Shown here: one piece after another, positions 52,783 to 63,693 of the stretch | Layout of the letters: each line of letters opens with the position of its first letter | Position numbering within the stretch: the first letter of the stretch is position 1 | NCBI GenBank assembly: GCA_013995675.1 | Contig: VWRR01000006.1 | Span: forward strand, 186,001 to 250,000 | Length of the DNA stretch: 64,000 nt | Reading direction: 5' to 3' | Origin: Cyanidiococcus yangmingshanensis | Lineage: Eukaryota > Rhodophyta > Bangiophyceae > Cyanidiales > Cyanidiaceae | Translations under genes and position numbers: made by a program | The notes under the pieces: generated by a model | Told to the model about the DNA's origin: nothing | Databases searched by the model: none | The model's input: only the letters and a program-made list of their open reading frames with translations

Positions 52783-53248
52783 GGAGCACTTGTGAGCCGC
52801 CCCAACTCCAGTGATATATCAAACGTAGACAGGATCGAGACCCTTCCGTCGCTGTTTCTGAAGCGTCGCGGGCTTGGAGATTACGTTCTATTGAGAATCT
52901 CCAGGGAATGTGTGTGGTGCCCTTAAGCATCGGATGGGGGTTTTGAGTGGTTATTTGTGTCGCTCGTGTTTGGATGCTGCCACCAGTCTCTGTATCTGAA
53001 AAAACCGCTCCGATAGTCTACTGAGAGTCTTTCAATGTTGAATGACGATGCTCCGATGATAGACGGTATTGTGACGATCTTCGACTTTGCTTGAGCAACG
53101 GGGTTTCATCAAGCAATGGCAATCACGAGAAGCGCGATTCTCTATCGTTGGGCTCGAAGAACGGCTTTGCAGTAGAACTTAGAGCTCCTTCAAAACGTAC
53201 ACCATCAGCCTGAATTAACGTTCACCTGGGGATCCTTGAAATATATCC
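52783..53248. promoter_or_regulatory. Divergent intergenic region upstream of MutS2
   Basis: About 465 bp between divergent starts. No open frame of note, RNA gene or repeat is seen; presumed promoters. Confidence 0.35.
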
Positions 53249-56200
53249 ATGGGAAACGTTCCACAATCCGATTTCCGGAATACGAGCTTGGAGGCTCACG
53301 TGAATGGCCGAAACAGGCAGCGCTGTGACCGTTTGCGTCGGTGCTGCTACATACTTTTCCGAAACCTTGTGAAAGACCGTGGTTTTATGTACATAACCTC
53401 TCCTTTCCCACGTGACACTGCTCCTTCGGGGCCTGTGGATGCGTTCGTAAAGGTTTCAAGAAACTCACTGTGTGGACTCAAATCTGCGTACTTTGCGGCG
53501 TTCTCAAGTAGACGCCCACGTAAGAAGCTCTTCAGCACTGGGGCGAGTTGTCGATCAAGGCTTCGTCACTCTGTTTTCGGGTTATGCGCTCATTTCAGTG
53601 TGCCGGAAAGTTCTTTTTCCGAGTCGGCAAGAACGGTCCAGAACTCTGCAGTGCCTCCTGAACACGGCGGCGAGCTGAAGCAAAGTCTATTTGTGGAACA
53701 AGTCGTCGAGAGCACGGCAGATCTTCTAGAATTTGGTCAAGTCTTGGAGTGCGTCTCCAAGTCGGCGTTGACCAAAACAGGTAAACGTCGTTGGTTGGAG
53801 GAAACGCTCAAGAAATCGCTTCTGTTGTTATCGAAGGCTGAGAGCGAACGGTTGCTGCGGCTCACAGATCAGGTTTTGACTATTGAGCGTCGAGCGGTGA
53901 ATTCGCCCTTTGAAGTCTTAAGAGAGCTCCCAGAAGTCGAAGAGCTACTGCAGCGAATCAACAAGAAGGGTGTCCTCGAGGGAAAAGAATTGCTAGAAAT
54001 AGCCCAGTTTATACATGTCTCTCATCGTCTTCGAAGGAACTGTGCATCATCTGATTTGGGGAACCCTGATTCTATGACCGATTTCGTCGCTGCTGACGAG
54101 TTTCCGCATCATGGAAATCAAAGACAATGAGACCGCTCCCATGCAGCTTGAAGCAGCTGACTTGTTCGAGCTTCTTCATCAAGTTCAGCCATCAATCTCG
54201 GTAGCCAGTGAAATATTCACTGTGCTTGATGAAGATGGTCGCCCACGAGACACAGCATCTGCTGAGCTTCGTGATATACGGCTGCAATTGCACCAGACTA
54301 AAGAGCGTATCCGGGAGGAGCTGCAACGCATCATTCAAAAGAAAGGCGACGCATTGCAGGACCGAACACCCACGGTGCGCTATGACCGCCAAGTGCTTCC
54401 TGTTAAGGCAACACTCAAACCAAGGATACCAGGAGTTGTGCACGATTATAGCTCTTCCGGAAACACGATTTTCATTGAGCCTCAAGAGATTGTTGAGCTG
54501 AATAATGACCTGCGACGCCTCGCTCGAAAAGAGAGTGCCGTTGAACGAGAGGTATGGAACCAATTAAGCAAACGGCTTCAGCCGTTGAGCGGTCGTCTGG
54601 ACACGACATTCAAGACTCTGATCGAGATCGACATGGCAGTTGCTCGAGCTCGATATGCGCAAGTTATAGGAGCCTCACCCACGCGCTTTGCTGAAAGCGA
54701 TGAGGCCCCGATACAAATTCGCTGCGTGTGTCATCCCTTGTTGTTGTGGCGATCACTTCATTCATCTGAGAAAACAGTGCCGATTGACTTTCAAATCAGA
54801 GGTTCCTGTCGTGCTGCAATCCTAACTGGAGCAAACGCTGGAGGGAAGACCCTCGCGGTGAAAACCTTGGGCCTTGTGGCTCTCATGGCGAAAAGCGGCT
54901 TACCCATTCCTCGTCGTTTGGGCGAGCATAGCCCGAAGACCGGAGCTATTTTGGATGACACTGTTACTGTACCTTATTTTGATCGAGTCCTGGCGGATAT
55001 TGGAGATGAGCAATCTCTTCAACAGAACCTTTCTACCTTCAGCGGCCATCTGCAGCGAATCCGCGGAATTCTGCGTCATGCGACTCCCAGTTCGCTTATA
55101 CTCCTTGATGAGCTCGGGGCGGGAACAGATCCGGCTGAGGGAGCCGCGTTGGGCATCGCGCTCTTGCGTTTCCTGGTCGAGGGCCAGCGGGTTCGTTTCG
55201 TTTTCGTCACAACACACCATAGTGAGTTGAAGACGCTGCATTTCCAGAACCCAGCATTGTTCGAAAATGTATCTGTTGAGTTCGACACAGATCGTTTAGA
55301 GCCGACGTACCGGCTGCTCTGGGGTGTTGCAGGAAAGTCGTACGCTCTGCTGGTTGCGCGAAAGCTAGGGTTTCATTCTGAGGTCTTGCATGAAGCGGTA
55401 AGCATTACTCGAAAAGTCGATCGAATCGGGAGGCAGCGCAGATGTCCTGCAAACTCACTCTGATTCGACAGCGGTCCCACAAAATCGGAGCCGTCTGATT
55501 GACCAAATTGAAAAAATTCGCTATGGAGCAATTGCAGATTCTTGAAAAGGCAAAAATTGAAGAGGAGGAGCTGAAGCGTATACGTCTTGAGTACGAGCAA
55601 CGACTCAGAGATGTGGCACGAGAGCGCCAGCGCATTATTGAAGAGCAACAACTAGCATTGGAAGCAGAGTTAGGAGAGGTTCGAACCGAATTGAAGGAGG
55701 CCCTTGAACGGTTGAAGCGAAATGATTTGGATTCTTCTAGAGCAAACCAGCAGATGAAAGAATTAGAATCGAAAGTCGAAATGGAGTCCTCTCGTTTGTC
55801 AGAGCTGGCACTTGGCACGCGAAACAAGTCTCATTTAGACAGGATCGAGGAGAATGATCTTGTGTTGGTACCAAGATTTGGGCAGTCTTTCTTGCGAGTT
55901 GTTCAAAAAGTGTCGGATGAACGTTTACGTGTCTCTCTGGGAAACATGTTCGCGACGATCAACGTTGATGAAATTACGTCCATCCGCCGGACGGCCAGCT
56001 CGAATCCTGAGACTGCAGCGGGACACCTCAAACCACGGCCAGTCGTCACCAAGAGGGAGTTTGAGAGTTCGACGGCTGCACCCATTCAAGTCCGTACACA
56101 GGTCAATACCATTGATATTAGAGGCATGCGAGCACATGAGGTTGAATCTGCTCTAGAGATGGCCATTGATCGAGGACTGCAAATGGGATCCCTTTGGATC

Positions 56201-56335
56201 ATACATGGTCACGGCACTGGTCGGTTGAGGAAGACTGTCCGCGAGTATCTGCGAAATCACCCCAATGTGTCAAGCTTTCGCGAAGCGAATCCATCGGATG
56301 GAGGCTCTGGTGTTACTGTTGCCGTACTGAAATGA
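53249..56335 (+). CDS. MutS2 family ATPase with C-terminal Smr nuclease domain (three frame changes)
   Basis: About 1,027 residues. After a basic targeting-like N-terminus (~120 residues) come the MutS core (LEFGQVLECVSKSALTKTGK onward), the clamp coil, the ATPase with P-loop GANAGGKT (family TGPNxGGKT), Walker B LILLDELGAGTDPAEG, and FVTTHHSELKTL, then a long coiled coil and an Smr domain with IDIRGMRAHE, IIHGHGTGRLR and VTVAVLK. MutS2 lacks mismatch recognition; it acts on recombination intermediates or collided ribosomes, in algae and plants in organelles. The frame changes +1 within 54078-54128, +1 near 55421-55440 and +1 within 55499-55545. RLIDQIEKIR between the last two breaks is in the third frame, proving two separate +1 steps. 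Start ATG 53249. Confidence 0.9.
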
Positions 56336-56890
56336 TTGCTCCGTTGTGGAATGCGATCGGTTGTCCAAAAAATCCGTGAACGGGTGTCGTACAGTAGGCT
56401 GCAGACGTCTGAAGTGTCTTACCCGGGAAACGAGAATACATGCGACCAAAATGATGATATCTCTGGGTAACGAATAATGAAGTTTCTTGCGTCGATATCT
56501 TCCAGAGGCTCAGATGACATAAAGCGCTCGCGGATACGTCGAATCCTCGAAACGTGATATAACTCTTTCTACTGAAGCTCGACGGTGCTATTTGCTACCT
56601 CACGAATGTACTGGTGGCTACGCGATGCCCTTGGCTGGACTTTCTCTTCAGCTCAAAGAGTCAGCGGACGCGTCTCTTCTCCAATATATAGCCATGACGC
56701 CAAAACACTGGGCGAACGCAATATTCATTGCTGATGAGCTTTGGACTTGCAATTTGATGAAAACCAGTCGATTGCAAAGTAGCACAGCCGTTCTCGTGCA
56801 GTGACGCGAGCATACGAGCAGATCAGTCGTGCTTCGTGGATACTTTAGAAACCTTTTACCAGAGAGCGCGGTCGCATAATATCGAGTGCG
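56336..56890. other. Intergenic, no gene seen
   Basis: About 550 bp. Open stretches at 56592-56804 (plus) and 56648-56926 (minus) overlap each other and have no recognisable features. Confidence 0.4.
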
Positions 56891-57766
56891 ATGGCAAACG
56901 AAAACCGGGAAGCTCTTGCTGGACAAGAGAAAGAAAGGAAAGCACTTTCAAAGCAAGTCAACAGTACAGAAAATTTTTACAGCGACTCTGGACAATCTCG
57001 GAAAGAGCACAGAAAGGAGGACTGCGCTTTTGCGCAGAAAAGTGTTCAAGCAAGAGACTCGAGGCTCCCATTTTCCTCCAGCTTAGAACTCAAGACCAAT
57101 AACGTGTCGGTTGCCGCTGATCGGAAACCAGATATCGAGGAAAGAGGTAGCGGAGCTCTTTTCTCGAGACCAGCAACTATTTCCTCTCTAGACCGCGAAG
57201 AAGAGAGGGCGGAACCAGCCAAAACAATAAAAGAGTGGCCTGGGATATTGCGGGAAACAGAAGCAAGACCAAGCGAATCCGAAAACCCTCTTTATTTGCA
57301 TACAAATTCACCGCAAGCAACACTATCCATAGAGGAAACTTCTCTGCTCTCGGCGCGAGCGAAAAGTAATCGTGCTTTTGTACCCGTACGGCAAACTTTC
57401 TCTCATTTAATCCGCTTCCTTCGGTGCTGGACAACGATACTTGCGGAACATTTTCGGGAACGTTCCTTCATAGAGCAGTACGGCAACTGGATAGTGACGG
57501 TCCTCGCTGGCGCACTTTTGCTATACTTGCTCACGCTGACTATTTGTATTTTGTATGCGGTCCTTTGTTTGTTTCTCGCAGTATTAGTATTGTTGGCTGG
57601 TGCTGTTACCGCAACAATTTTCTGGATTGCCATCGTTTTTGCGGTAAGCATCCCAACCTTTGGCATTGCTCTTCTGTCCTTGCTTGGAATCACCTCTATT
57701 ACGTTCGCGGCGACAGCTGGTTGGAGCGCTTTCAAAATAGCCTCTATCAGAATTGGCGGAGAGTAA
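56891..57766 (+). CDS. Unknown protein with long C-terminal hydrophobic hairpin
   Basis: A 291-residue protein from ATG 56891. Residues 1-~165 are hydrophilic and rich in Glu, Lys and Ser. From about 195 to 285 the chain is almost continuously hydrophobic (NWIVTVLAGALLLYLLTLTI, then LAGAVTATIFWIAIVF and FGIALLSLLGITSITF) with one Pro (SIPTFG) near the middle of the second half. This layout recalls membrane-hairpin lipid-droplet or ER-shaping proteins such as LDAF1/promethin or oleosins, but the oleosin proline knot is absent and no motif clinches it. Confidence 0.5.
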   Translation: MANENREALAGQEKERKALSKQVNSTENFYSDSGQSRKEHRKEDCAFAQKSVQARDSRLPFSSSLELKTNNVSVAADRKPDIEERGSGALFSRPATISSLDREEERAEPAKTIKEWPGILRETEARPSESENPLYLHTNSPQATLSIEETSLLSARAKSNRAFVPVRQTFSHLIRFLRCWTTILAEHFRERSFIEQYGNWIVTVLAGALLLYLLTLTICILYAVLCLFLAVLVLLAGAVTATIFWIAIVFAVSIPTFGIALLSLLGITSITFAATAGWSAFKIASIRIGGE

Positions 57767-58009
57767 AACTGATATCATGTGACTATTTTTTGAGGCGACT
57801 CAAACACAAGTTCACTGGCATGAAACTAACATAACGAAATGTGCTATCTTTGGCCTTGTTGATTCACACGGGATTTGAGCACGCAGATGTTAGCCGAAAT
57901 CACGCAAAGCAATTTGGCCCCTTTGGAGCTGTCAGAAAATATCATCAATCTACCCAGGCAATCTTACAAGACAGTGCGAAACTATGTTCCGACGATAGCC
58001 GCGGTTCGT
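57767..58009. other. Short convergent intergenic region
   Basis: About 240 bp. A plus-strand frame running through 57875-58354 is antisense to the zinc-binding protein gene and is regarded as a shadow. Confidence 0.4.
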
Positions 58010-58469
58010 TCAAACCATGCCATGTCGACTTACGGCTTCGTCGCTGGTTGCCTCGCTGTTTTTGCGCGTGGGACTGGAACGCTCGCTCGCTGCAGCATAC
58101 ACGTGCTCCTTACAAGATGGGCAGGGGCACTTTTTCTTCCCACGGCACATGCCGCACTGGCCTGCACTAACCGGTGCCAAACATCTCCAGCACATAGTAG
58201 CCCTTACCCTCGCATACCGGACAACAGATTTCGCCTGCACCATGACACTGTTCGCAGTCTGACCGTCCCTTTGGAGTCTGCAACCAACTCGAAAACGAGG
58301 GAAAAGATTCTGGAAGCGCAACGCTATCCAAGAAGGTTAGAAACTCAGAGCTGAATCCAAGGTCTTTAGACAGATTCAAACTGCTCCCAGTTTGTCGACC
58401 TTCGGAACTTGGAAAGCCCTTGTCTCCGACCCTCTTTTCGAATTCTCTCGTGATCTTGAGTGCTTTCAT
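58010..58469 (-). CDS. BSD2-like DnaJ-type zinc-finger protein (one frame change)
   Basis: About 152 residues. Zinc-binding CxxC pairs in order: CEQCHGAGEICCPVCEGKGYY, then after a frame change CWRC or RC, GQCGMCRGKKKCPCPSC. The CxxCxGxG repeats are those of DnaJ-type zinc domains without a J domain, as in plastid BSD2 (a Rubisco assembly chaperone) and related plastid proteins. The frame changes +1 between about 58190 and 58170, around YYVLEM/RCLAP. The first ATG in frame is 58469; the frame is open to 58619, and the basic sequence there (KKPARKHKHTE) or another frame from ATG 58684 could provide a targeting sequence. Confidence 0.6.
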
Positions 58470-58619
58470 CTTTGCTGTGGATAGGAGGCGCGCAAAGTCG
58501 CTGTCCTCCGCAAATACGAGGGCGCCGAGGACGGTCGCGTCGACACGAAACAACCACGCTCTTTCTGTGTGTTTGTGTTTTCGCGCGGGTTTTTTAAACT
58601 TCCTGGAGTTCTCTTGCAA

Positions 58620-60761
58620 CTTTTTACGAGGCTACCAGAAGTTACACTAATGTTGTACACTCGCGCAGTGACTGAGACGAACATGTTTGGAACTACCTCA
58701 GAACGAGCTCGATAACCTACGCTGTCCAGTTCCGGAGACCGTTCAACTTCGGCGGCACATAGCTATATCCGGCGTATCTAGCGTTCCGGCCGTTCAGCCG
58801 GCGTCACGAACAGCGTGACATCTCGAAAAATCGATGGAGCATCGTGACACGTCACGAGGACAAAGCGGACTTCCTATCTCTGGTGGTGTCGAGTTCGTTT
58901 CGGATTTTTGCGGTTCCGCTGATGACATGGCGAGTGCCAAAATGTTCGTGATCGATGTTGCATGATGTTTGACGATGCTCCTCTACATTTCTGTTTGGGA
59001 ACATGTGAGGGATATGTAGTTTTCTGGATCCATAGGCGGATACTTCAGTATACATTCGAATATGCAGTATCTCGCTTTGAACTATCCTTGGTCATGCGGA
59101 TCGTTCCTTGTCTGCATCGCTTCAAAAATGCTTCTCGAACGTAAACTCTCTTCGAGACTTTTTTGGGAACATTCTAAAACCCAGAATGATATCAGAACGG
59201 TATCAGTCCCAAACTTTTTATGCTCTGATTTCGAGCCTATGGATGTGCGGCTCGATCTGGATGCGGATTGTCGAAAGCACAAAAATGCATTCTGCAGTGC
59301 CCCGCTTCTCTGCGGGAAGAGATATCTGTGAGTCTGGATTGGATGACCCACCAGTCATATGGAACACAATGGAATGGAGTGATTGCCATTGGATTCGTAA
59401 TCCACTGTGGACAAACCATATTCCGGGGCGTGAAAGAACCTAGTCCTCGATGAGATATGAAAGCTATGGAGCGGTCGACAAATGACGCAAGCGTAAGCTG
59501 CATGTTCCAGTTTCTTGAAACTCGCTTTATCTCTTCGATATCAATGAGTCAGTGTACTTGGAGCGGCTATTCTTGCGAGCGAATCCGGCAGAATGATGCA
59601 CACCAGGAGTGAAAGCGCGCAAGCTCGTATTGTATTTGCCCAAAGAGCACAGCAGATGCGGGGGACGAACAAAAAAGCAACAGAAGAGCGATTCTCTCTC
59701 AGCTGAATCAATCACAAATCACCGAGTGCCAGAGGTATTCGCAGGGAATCAGGTTGCGCTTCTACCGCAGGTGAAAAGATGAAACGTGGATAGGCTCGAC
59801 GAGGCCGAGACATCAAGAATGAGAATACGTCGCTCATAAAAGCTCACTTATGAGCCACAGACTTGGTTATTGCAGAAAAATAAGCACCCTTGAAAGCAGC
59901 GCTCTACGAGATGAGGAACTGTGTCGCCTGCAATATTTTTCCAGCTCACGACAGAGGTGCGAAATGTAAGGCCAGCTGAAAACAGGTTGGCAACATGACT
60001 TTTCCTTTAGAGTCATTTCATGCGATTCTATCATGAATACAAGACAAAAACATTTCGAATCCAGCCACAGATAAATGATTGAGTTGCAACGATTGCGTCT
60101 TTGGACAATTTCAGCAAGGAGAGAGAAATAGGTCGCTTCTGAGCGTATCTCGCTCGCACGGATGAAGATGCACCTCATTCTGTCACGACTGCACAGTGCT
60201 TCGCACAATGGTTATCCAATGTCTACAGGTGGCACCCTTTCGCAGCCACCAAGTTTTCAATTAAGTGAAACTGTGAACACTTTTGATCCGTTTCAAAGCG
60301 CTGGCGAGTGATGCTGGTTCAGCCTCCCTTTCTTAAACGTAATCAGCGTCAGGGGAACATGAATGGGGCGCTTTTGCATTCATCATCACCCGCGGGGCCA
60401 AGAACGGAGCAAGTGGTCATGTAAAAAGGGTTACGCTAGCAAAGCAACACTTGTACACGATGCATTTTCCATTGGACCAACATTTCTAACACCATAAACG
60501 AAATCGAGAGCATGTCTAAATCTCTTTAAAATTCCACTATGTTTGCGAGGAGTACTCTCTGAAAAACGTGGCATATGATGCGTCCATCTTAATGACCTCT
60601 GCCGAGGCGAGAATCAGCGTGAATGAGGTAAATTATGGGTTACCTCATGGACCTGCAAGAGAAAGTTTTCATCGATTTTGAGCGATGAACACGTGTGTCC
60701 TGGTCTCGCGGGGCACGCCAAAAATTTCGTAGGTTTTCGGGTTTTCCAATGAGAAAGACGA
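58620..60761. other. Gene-poor stretch, 2.1 kb
   Basis: No supported gene. Open frames up to 113 codons (59867-60208 minus) and 111 codons (59108-59443 plus) overlap one another without protein-like character. I see no repeats, tRNA or long hairpins. Because two neighbouring genes are recoverable only across frame changes, a short split gene could still be hidden. Confidence 0.4.
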
Positions 60762-61335
60762 ATGAGCTCCGTCGCCGGCTTTCCCAACGATTTTTTCGGC
60801 TTTAGTCTCGTCTCATTGAGCGCGAGCTTATTCGCTACTTTGTTTTAGAGCGAGGTTTCAAGCAGTGCACCTTGGCTGAGTGGATTTCCGTGACCGCTTC
60901 GGGAGCCGCTTTCGTGGTTGCCGCGCTCGGTTTTGCAAAACCGACAAGTGTGTTCTTGGCAGAGACCTCGAAATCTATCCTGTATTTAGTTACTTTTGCT
61001 GTAGTTGCACTAACGACTTGGGGCGTCTTCCTGCTGCGCATAGAAAGGTGGTCTTTTCGTGGTCGGATCCGCTACCCTACGCCATCACACGCCAACGTTT
61101 CTCTTCTTTTTCGCTTCGACCGTGTCCCACAGTATGATACAGAGTTTAGAATTCGGTTCCGCGCAACAGATTCCACTCAGATTAAGAGGAGACTGTCTGG
61201 ACGAGTGACCTTACCCGCTTCTTCTCGGAGGATGGGCGTTTCCTTGCGAATGATTTCTTTTCGGAGCTAGAGCAAGCTATCGGGAACCTTTTTGAGGCAA
61301 AAATCTCCGGAACTATTGACGCTCAGTCGCGGTAA
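60762..61335 (+). CDS. SPCS2: Signal peptidase complex subunit 2 (SPC25) homologue, frame-broken
   Basis: About 190 residues recovered across frames. N-terminus from ATG 60762 (MSSVAGFPNDFFGF), then LIERELIRYFVLERGFKQCTL, two transmembrane segments (ISVTASGAAFVVAALGFAK; ILYLVTFAVVALTTWGVFLL), a strand-rich lumen-opposed part (VSLLFRFDRVPQYDTEFRIR, RATDSTQI), and the end DLTRFFSEDGRFLANDFFSE then LEQAI. This matches SPC25: two TMs, R/F-x-P-x-Y strand pair and the FFxEDGxF end. SPC25 supports signal-peptide cleavage at the ER translocon. The frame changes by -1 (or +2) near 60800-60815 and -1 near 61180-61188. Confidence 0.6.
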
Positions 61336-62024
61336 TATGGTCCGACGCCGCTCGGTTTGTAGAAGATCTCCCGGCCTCCTGTAGAGAGAATGTCGTGCTC
61401 CTCGGAAATGTGAGGAGCGCGGCCTGATGGACTGGCTTGGAGATAGAAGGGGAACTGAGAGCTCGCAGGCCCGCAGTGTCGTCACCGATCACGCTTTCAA
61501 CCGCATCGGATCAACTAATTCCAGTGACTTGAACGCGGGTTTGAGACAGTCACGACCTAGGAGTTTCTACTAGAAAAATTTTGTTCCTAGGTTTCTGAGC
61601 TGGTTATTAGAGAACAAATTTTCTGCTTCGATCGGACCATCTTCGCATATGCTGATGCAAAAGAGCTCCCAAGATGCCAGTATGTATGCTAAGCGTGCCT
61701 CTCTCTAGTAGTCTCCTTTTAAGCGCGTTCAGAATAGTTTGACTTGTCGGAAGTTTTACCTCGCTGATTTCCCGGGGATATCCTTGCCCTGGTCGTAGAG
61801 AAAGGGAGATTTACCCTCGAGACTGATACATACATTGCGCTTTCGCTCGTTTGATCCGATTGATCAGGCAGACACAAAACAATTTCTATTGGGCGATCAC
61901 TGCGAAGGATTCCCTAGTAAACATTTTGCGCAGTGTGGCGTGCTCGATATCTCCAAATGTCCGCGCAGTTTTTGTTGTGGGAGGTCGATGCCAAATCCTG
62001 TCAAGAAAGACCATTCCGGGAACT
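61336..62024. other. Convergent intergenic region, no gene seen
   Basis: About 690 bp between the 3' ends of SPC25 and CIA2. Short plus-strand frames (61835-62139) overlap one another and are not recognisable. Confidence 0.4.
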
Positions 62025-62517
62025 CTACTGGTTCGGCATACAATCTCCAATCATAGAACGTAGCTGCGTATTCTCCAGCGCAGACAGCACCCGCTCCTTA
62101 TCATTCAGTTGTTTTGTGATTTCCTGCCAGTGCACATGAGTTTCTGGAGCAACCACCACTTTCAGTCTCGGGGCATATCGGGAGGAGCCTTTCGTGGGCA
62201 ACGAAGAGACGCAAGTGGGCGCTATCCCTAAATCAACAAGCCGCTGACGAATGCAAAGTACCAATCAAAGCTGCAAGACTACAGTGAGGCACTGTGGGTG
62301 TGAATGACACCTGAATATATCGTCTCCGTGAGCTTTCGGTTACAGAATCTGGCGTCACAACGGCAAGTTCCTCGAGCGTGTTCGGGTGCTCAGGGTCTCT
62401 AATGTCACGGATCGCTTCGAAGATTTGAGTCGTCAAGGGTGTTTCTGGCGGTAGTGGCCACTGACGTTTTGAACGATCTACCTGGTGAACAACAGGCTCA
62501 GCGTTGTCCAGCGGCAT
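62025..62517 (-). CDS. CIA2: CIA2/MIP18 (AE7) cytosolic iron-sulphur assembly protein (one frame change)
   Basis: About 163 residues from ATG 62517. Family core: [20 protein letters not shown], then [27 protein letters not shown] with the reactive Cys in [12 protein letters not shown], and the invariant end [22 protein letters not shown]2 is a targeting-complex subunit that, with CIA1 and MMS19, delivers Fe-S clusters to apoproteins such as DNA polymerases and helicases. The frame changes +1 at 62259, exactly between LIG and LCIR, where relatives have no insertion. Confidence 0.88.
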
Positions 62518-63693
62518 GTGATTCAAGCTGCATACAGCCTTGCGCTGACTTGTCGCAAAAGGCAACAACAAAACCAGATCGTTCTAAACAGTCGAATCAG
62601 TGCAACAGTGCGTACAGGGAGCACGCGCGCGACCGCTGTACGGAGCGTCGAACGCACAAGGGCATCCGCGTGAGGCCGGAATGGTACGGTGTTGGAGCAG
62701 GTTGGCTGACACCACGTCCCTAGTGCTCACATGCAACGAAACGCATCGATTCATGCCAACTCAAATAAATTGATGACGCATTTGTCCCGCATCACTGCAA
62801 GACCTTGATGGAGACCCACGCATCCACGAGCACGTCTCACTGCGTCAAGGCTGATCGGCCATCCAGAAAAACGCCATGCCACATTCAGTTCGTGTACTAA
62901 GTGCATACGCGAAATCGTATGCAACGAATTGCTCGCGGTCTGCTCAGGGCCCAGCCGGAGGGCCTCCGAGTCGGAGAAATGCAAAGAAAAACCATTCGCA
63001 GAAACACTCGATTTGGAGTTTGAATACAGAGGCTCTTTGAATCAATTAGCGCAACAACCCCGAAATTCGTAGAGAGCTCAGATTCTAGGCCGAAACACCG
63101 GAATGTCGAAGAAATGCGCAGAGAACTTTCATTCCGGGGAAACCGAGCTTTCCCCTCTGCAGTGCAGTCAGAGCACGAACGATCATGTCGACCGCGATGC
63201 AGCTCACCAAGCACATGCCTGGATTCTCACGGACATCGAAAAGGGAAGATGACGTACATTTTGAGTGTTCTTCAGGGGATACAGCTCCTACGAGCAAAAA
63301 CAGATTCCAGCCTTGCCGCTTCCAGCTGTGCCAACAAGTGATCAGAGAGCATCGATTTTATTCATGGCGGCGGCGCAATCACAGCGGTACGGATCGAGTG
63401 CGGCATGTGAAAGCCACGACCTTATTGCCTTTCCGGTACCTGAAACGCTGTGAGACGAGTCTCCTCTCAGGAGATTCTTGTCTGGGTTTTGCATATTTTT
63501 GTCCATCACGGACAACCAGATAGTTTCCAGGGTTGTGGTTGCCAATCGCAACTGATTTTTTGAAGGAAGTTCGCACAGAATGAGTAGAGACGGGTACCAC
63601 ACTGCGAGGAGGCAGGCCTGTTTCGTGGGGTTTCCGCTTCCCTGGACGGCGGATCTTCGACTCAAAAGCAGTGCTCAAGAAAACTGTAACTTC
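62518..63693. other. Intergenic, no gene seen
   Basis: About 1.2 kb between divergent genes. Open stretches of 60-112 codons on both strands (for example 63185-63523 plus and 62897-63214 minus) show no recognisable domain. Confidence 0.4.

Noticed and set aside
58578-58592. TTTTCGCGCGGG as another E2F site
   Set aside because: It fits the consensus but lies in or beside the 5' coding part of the BSD2-like gene with no cell-cycle link, so no regulatory meaning is claimed.
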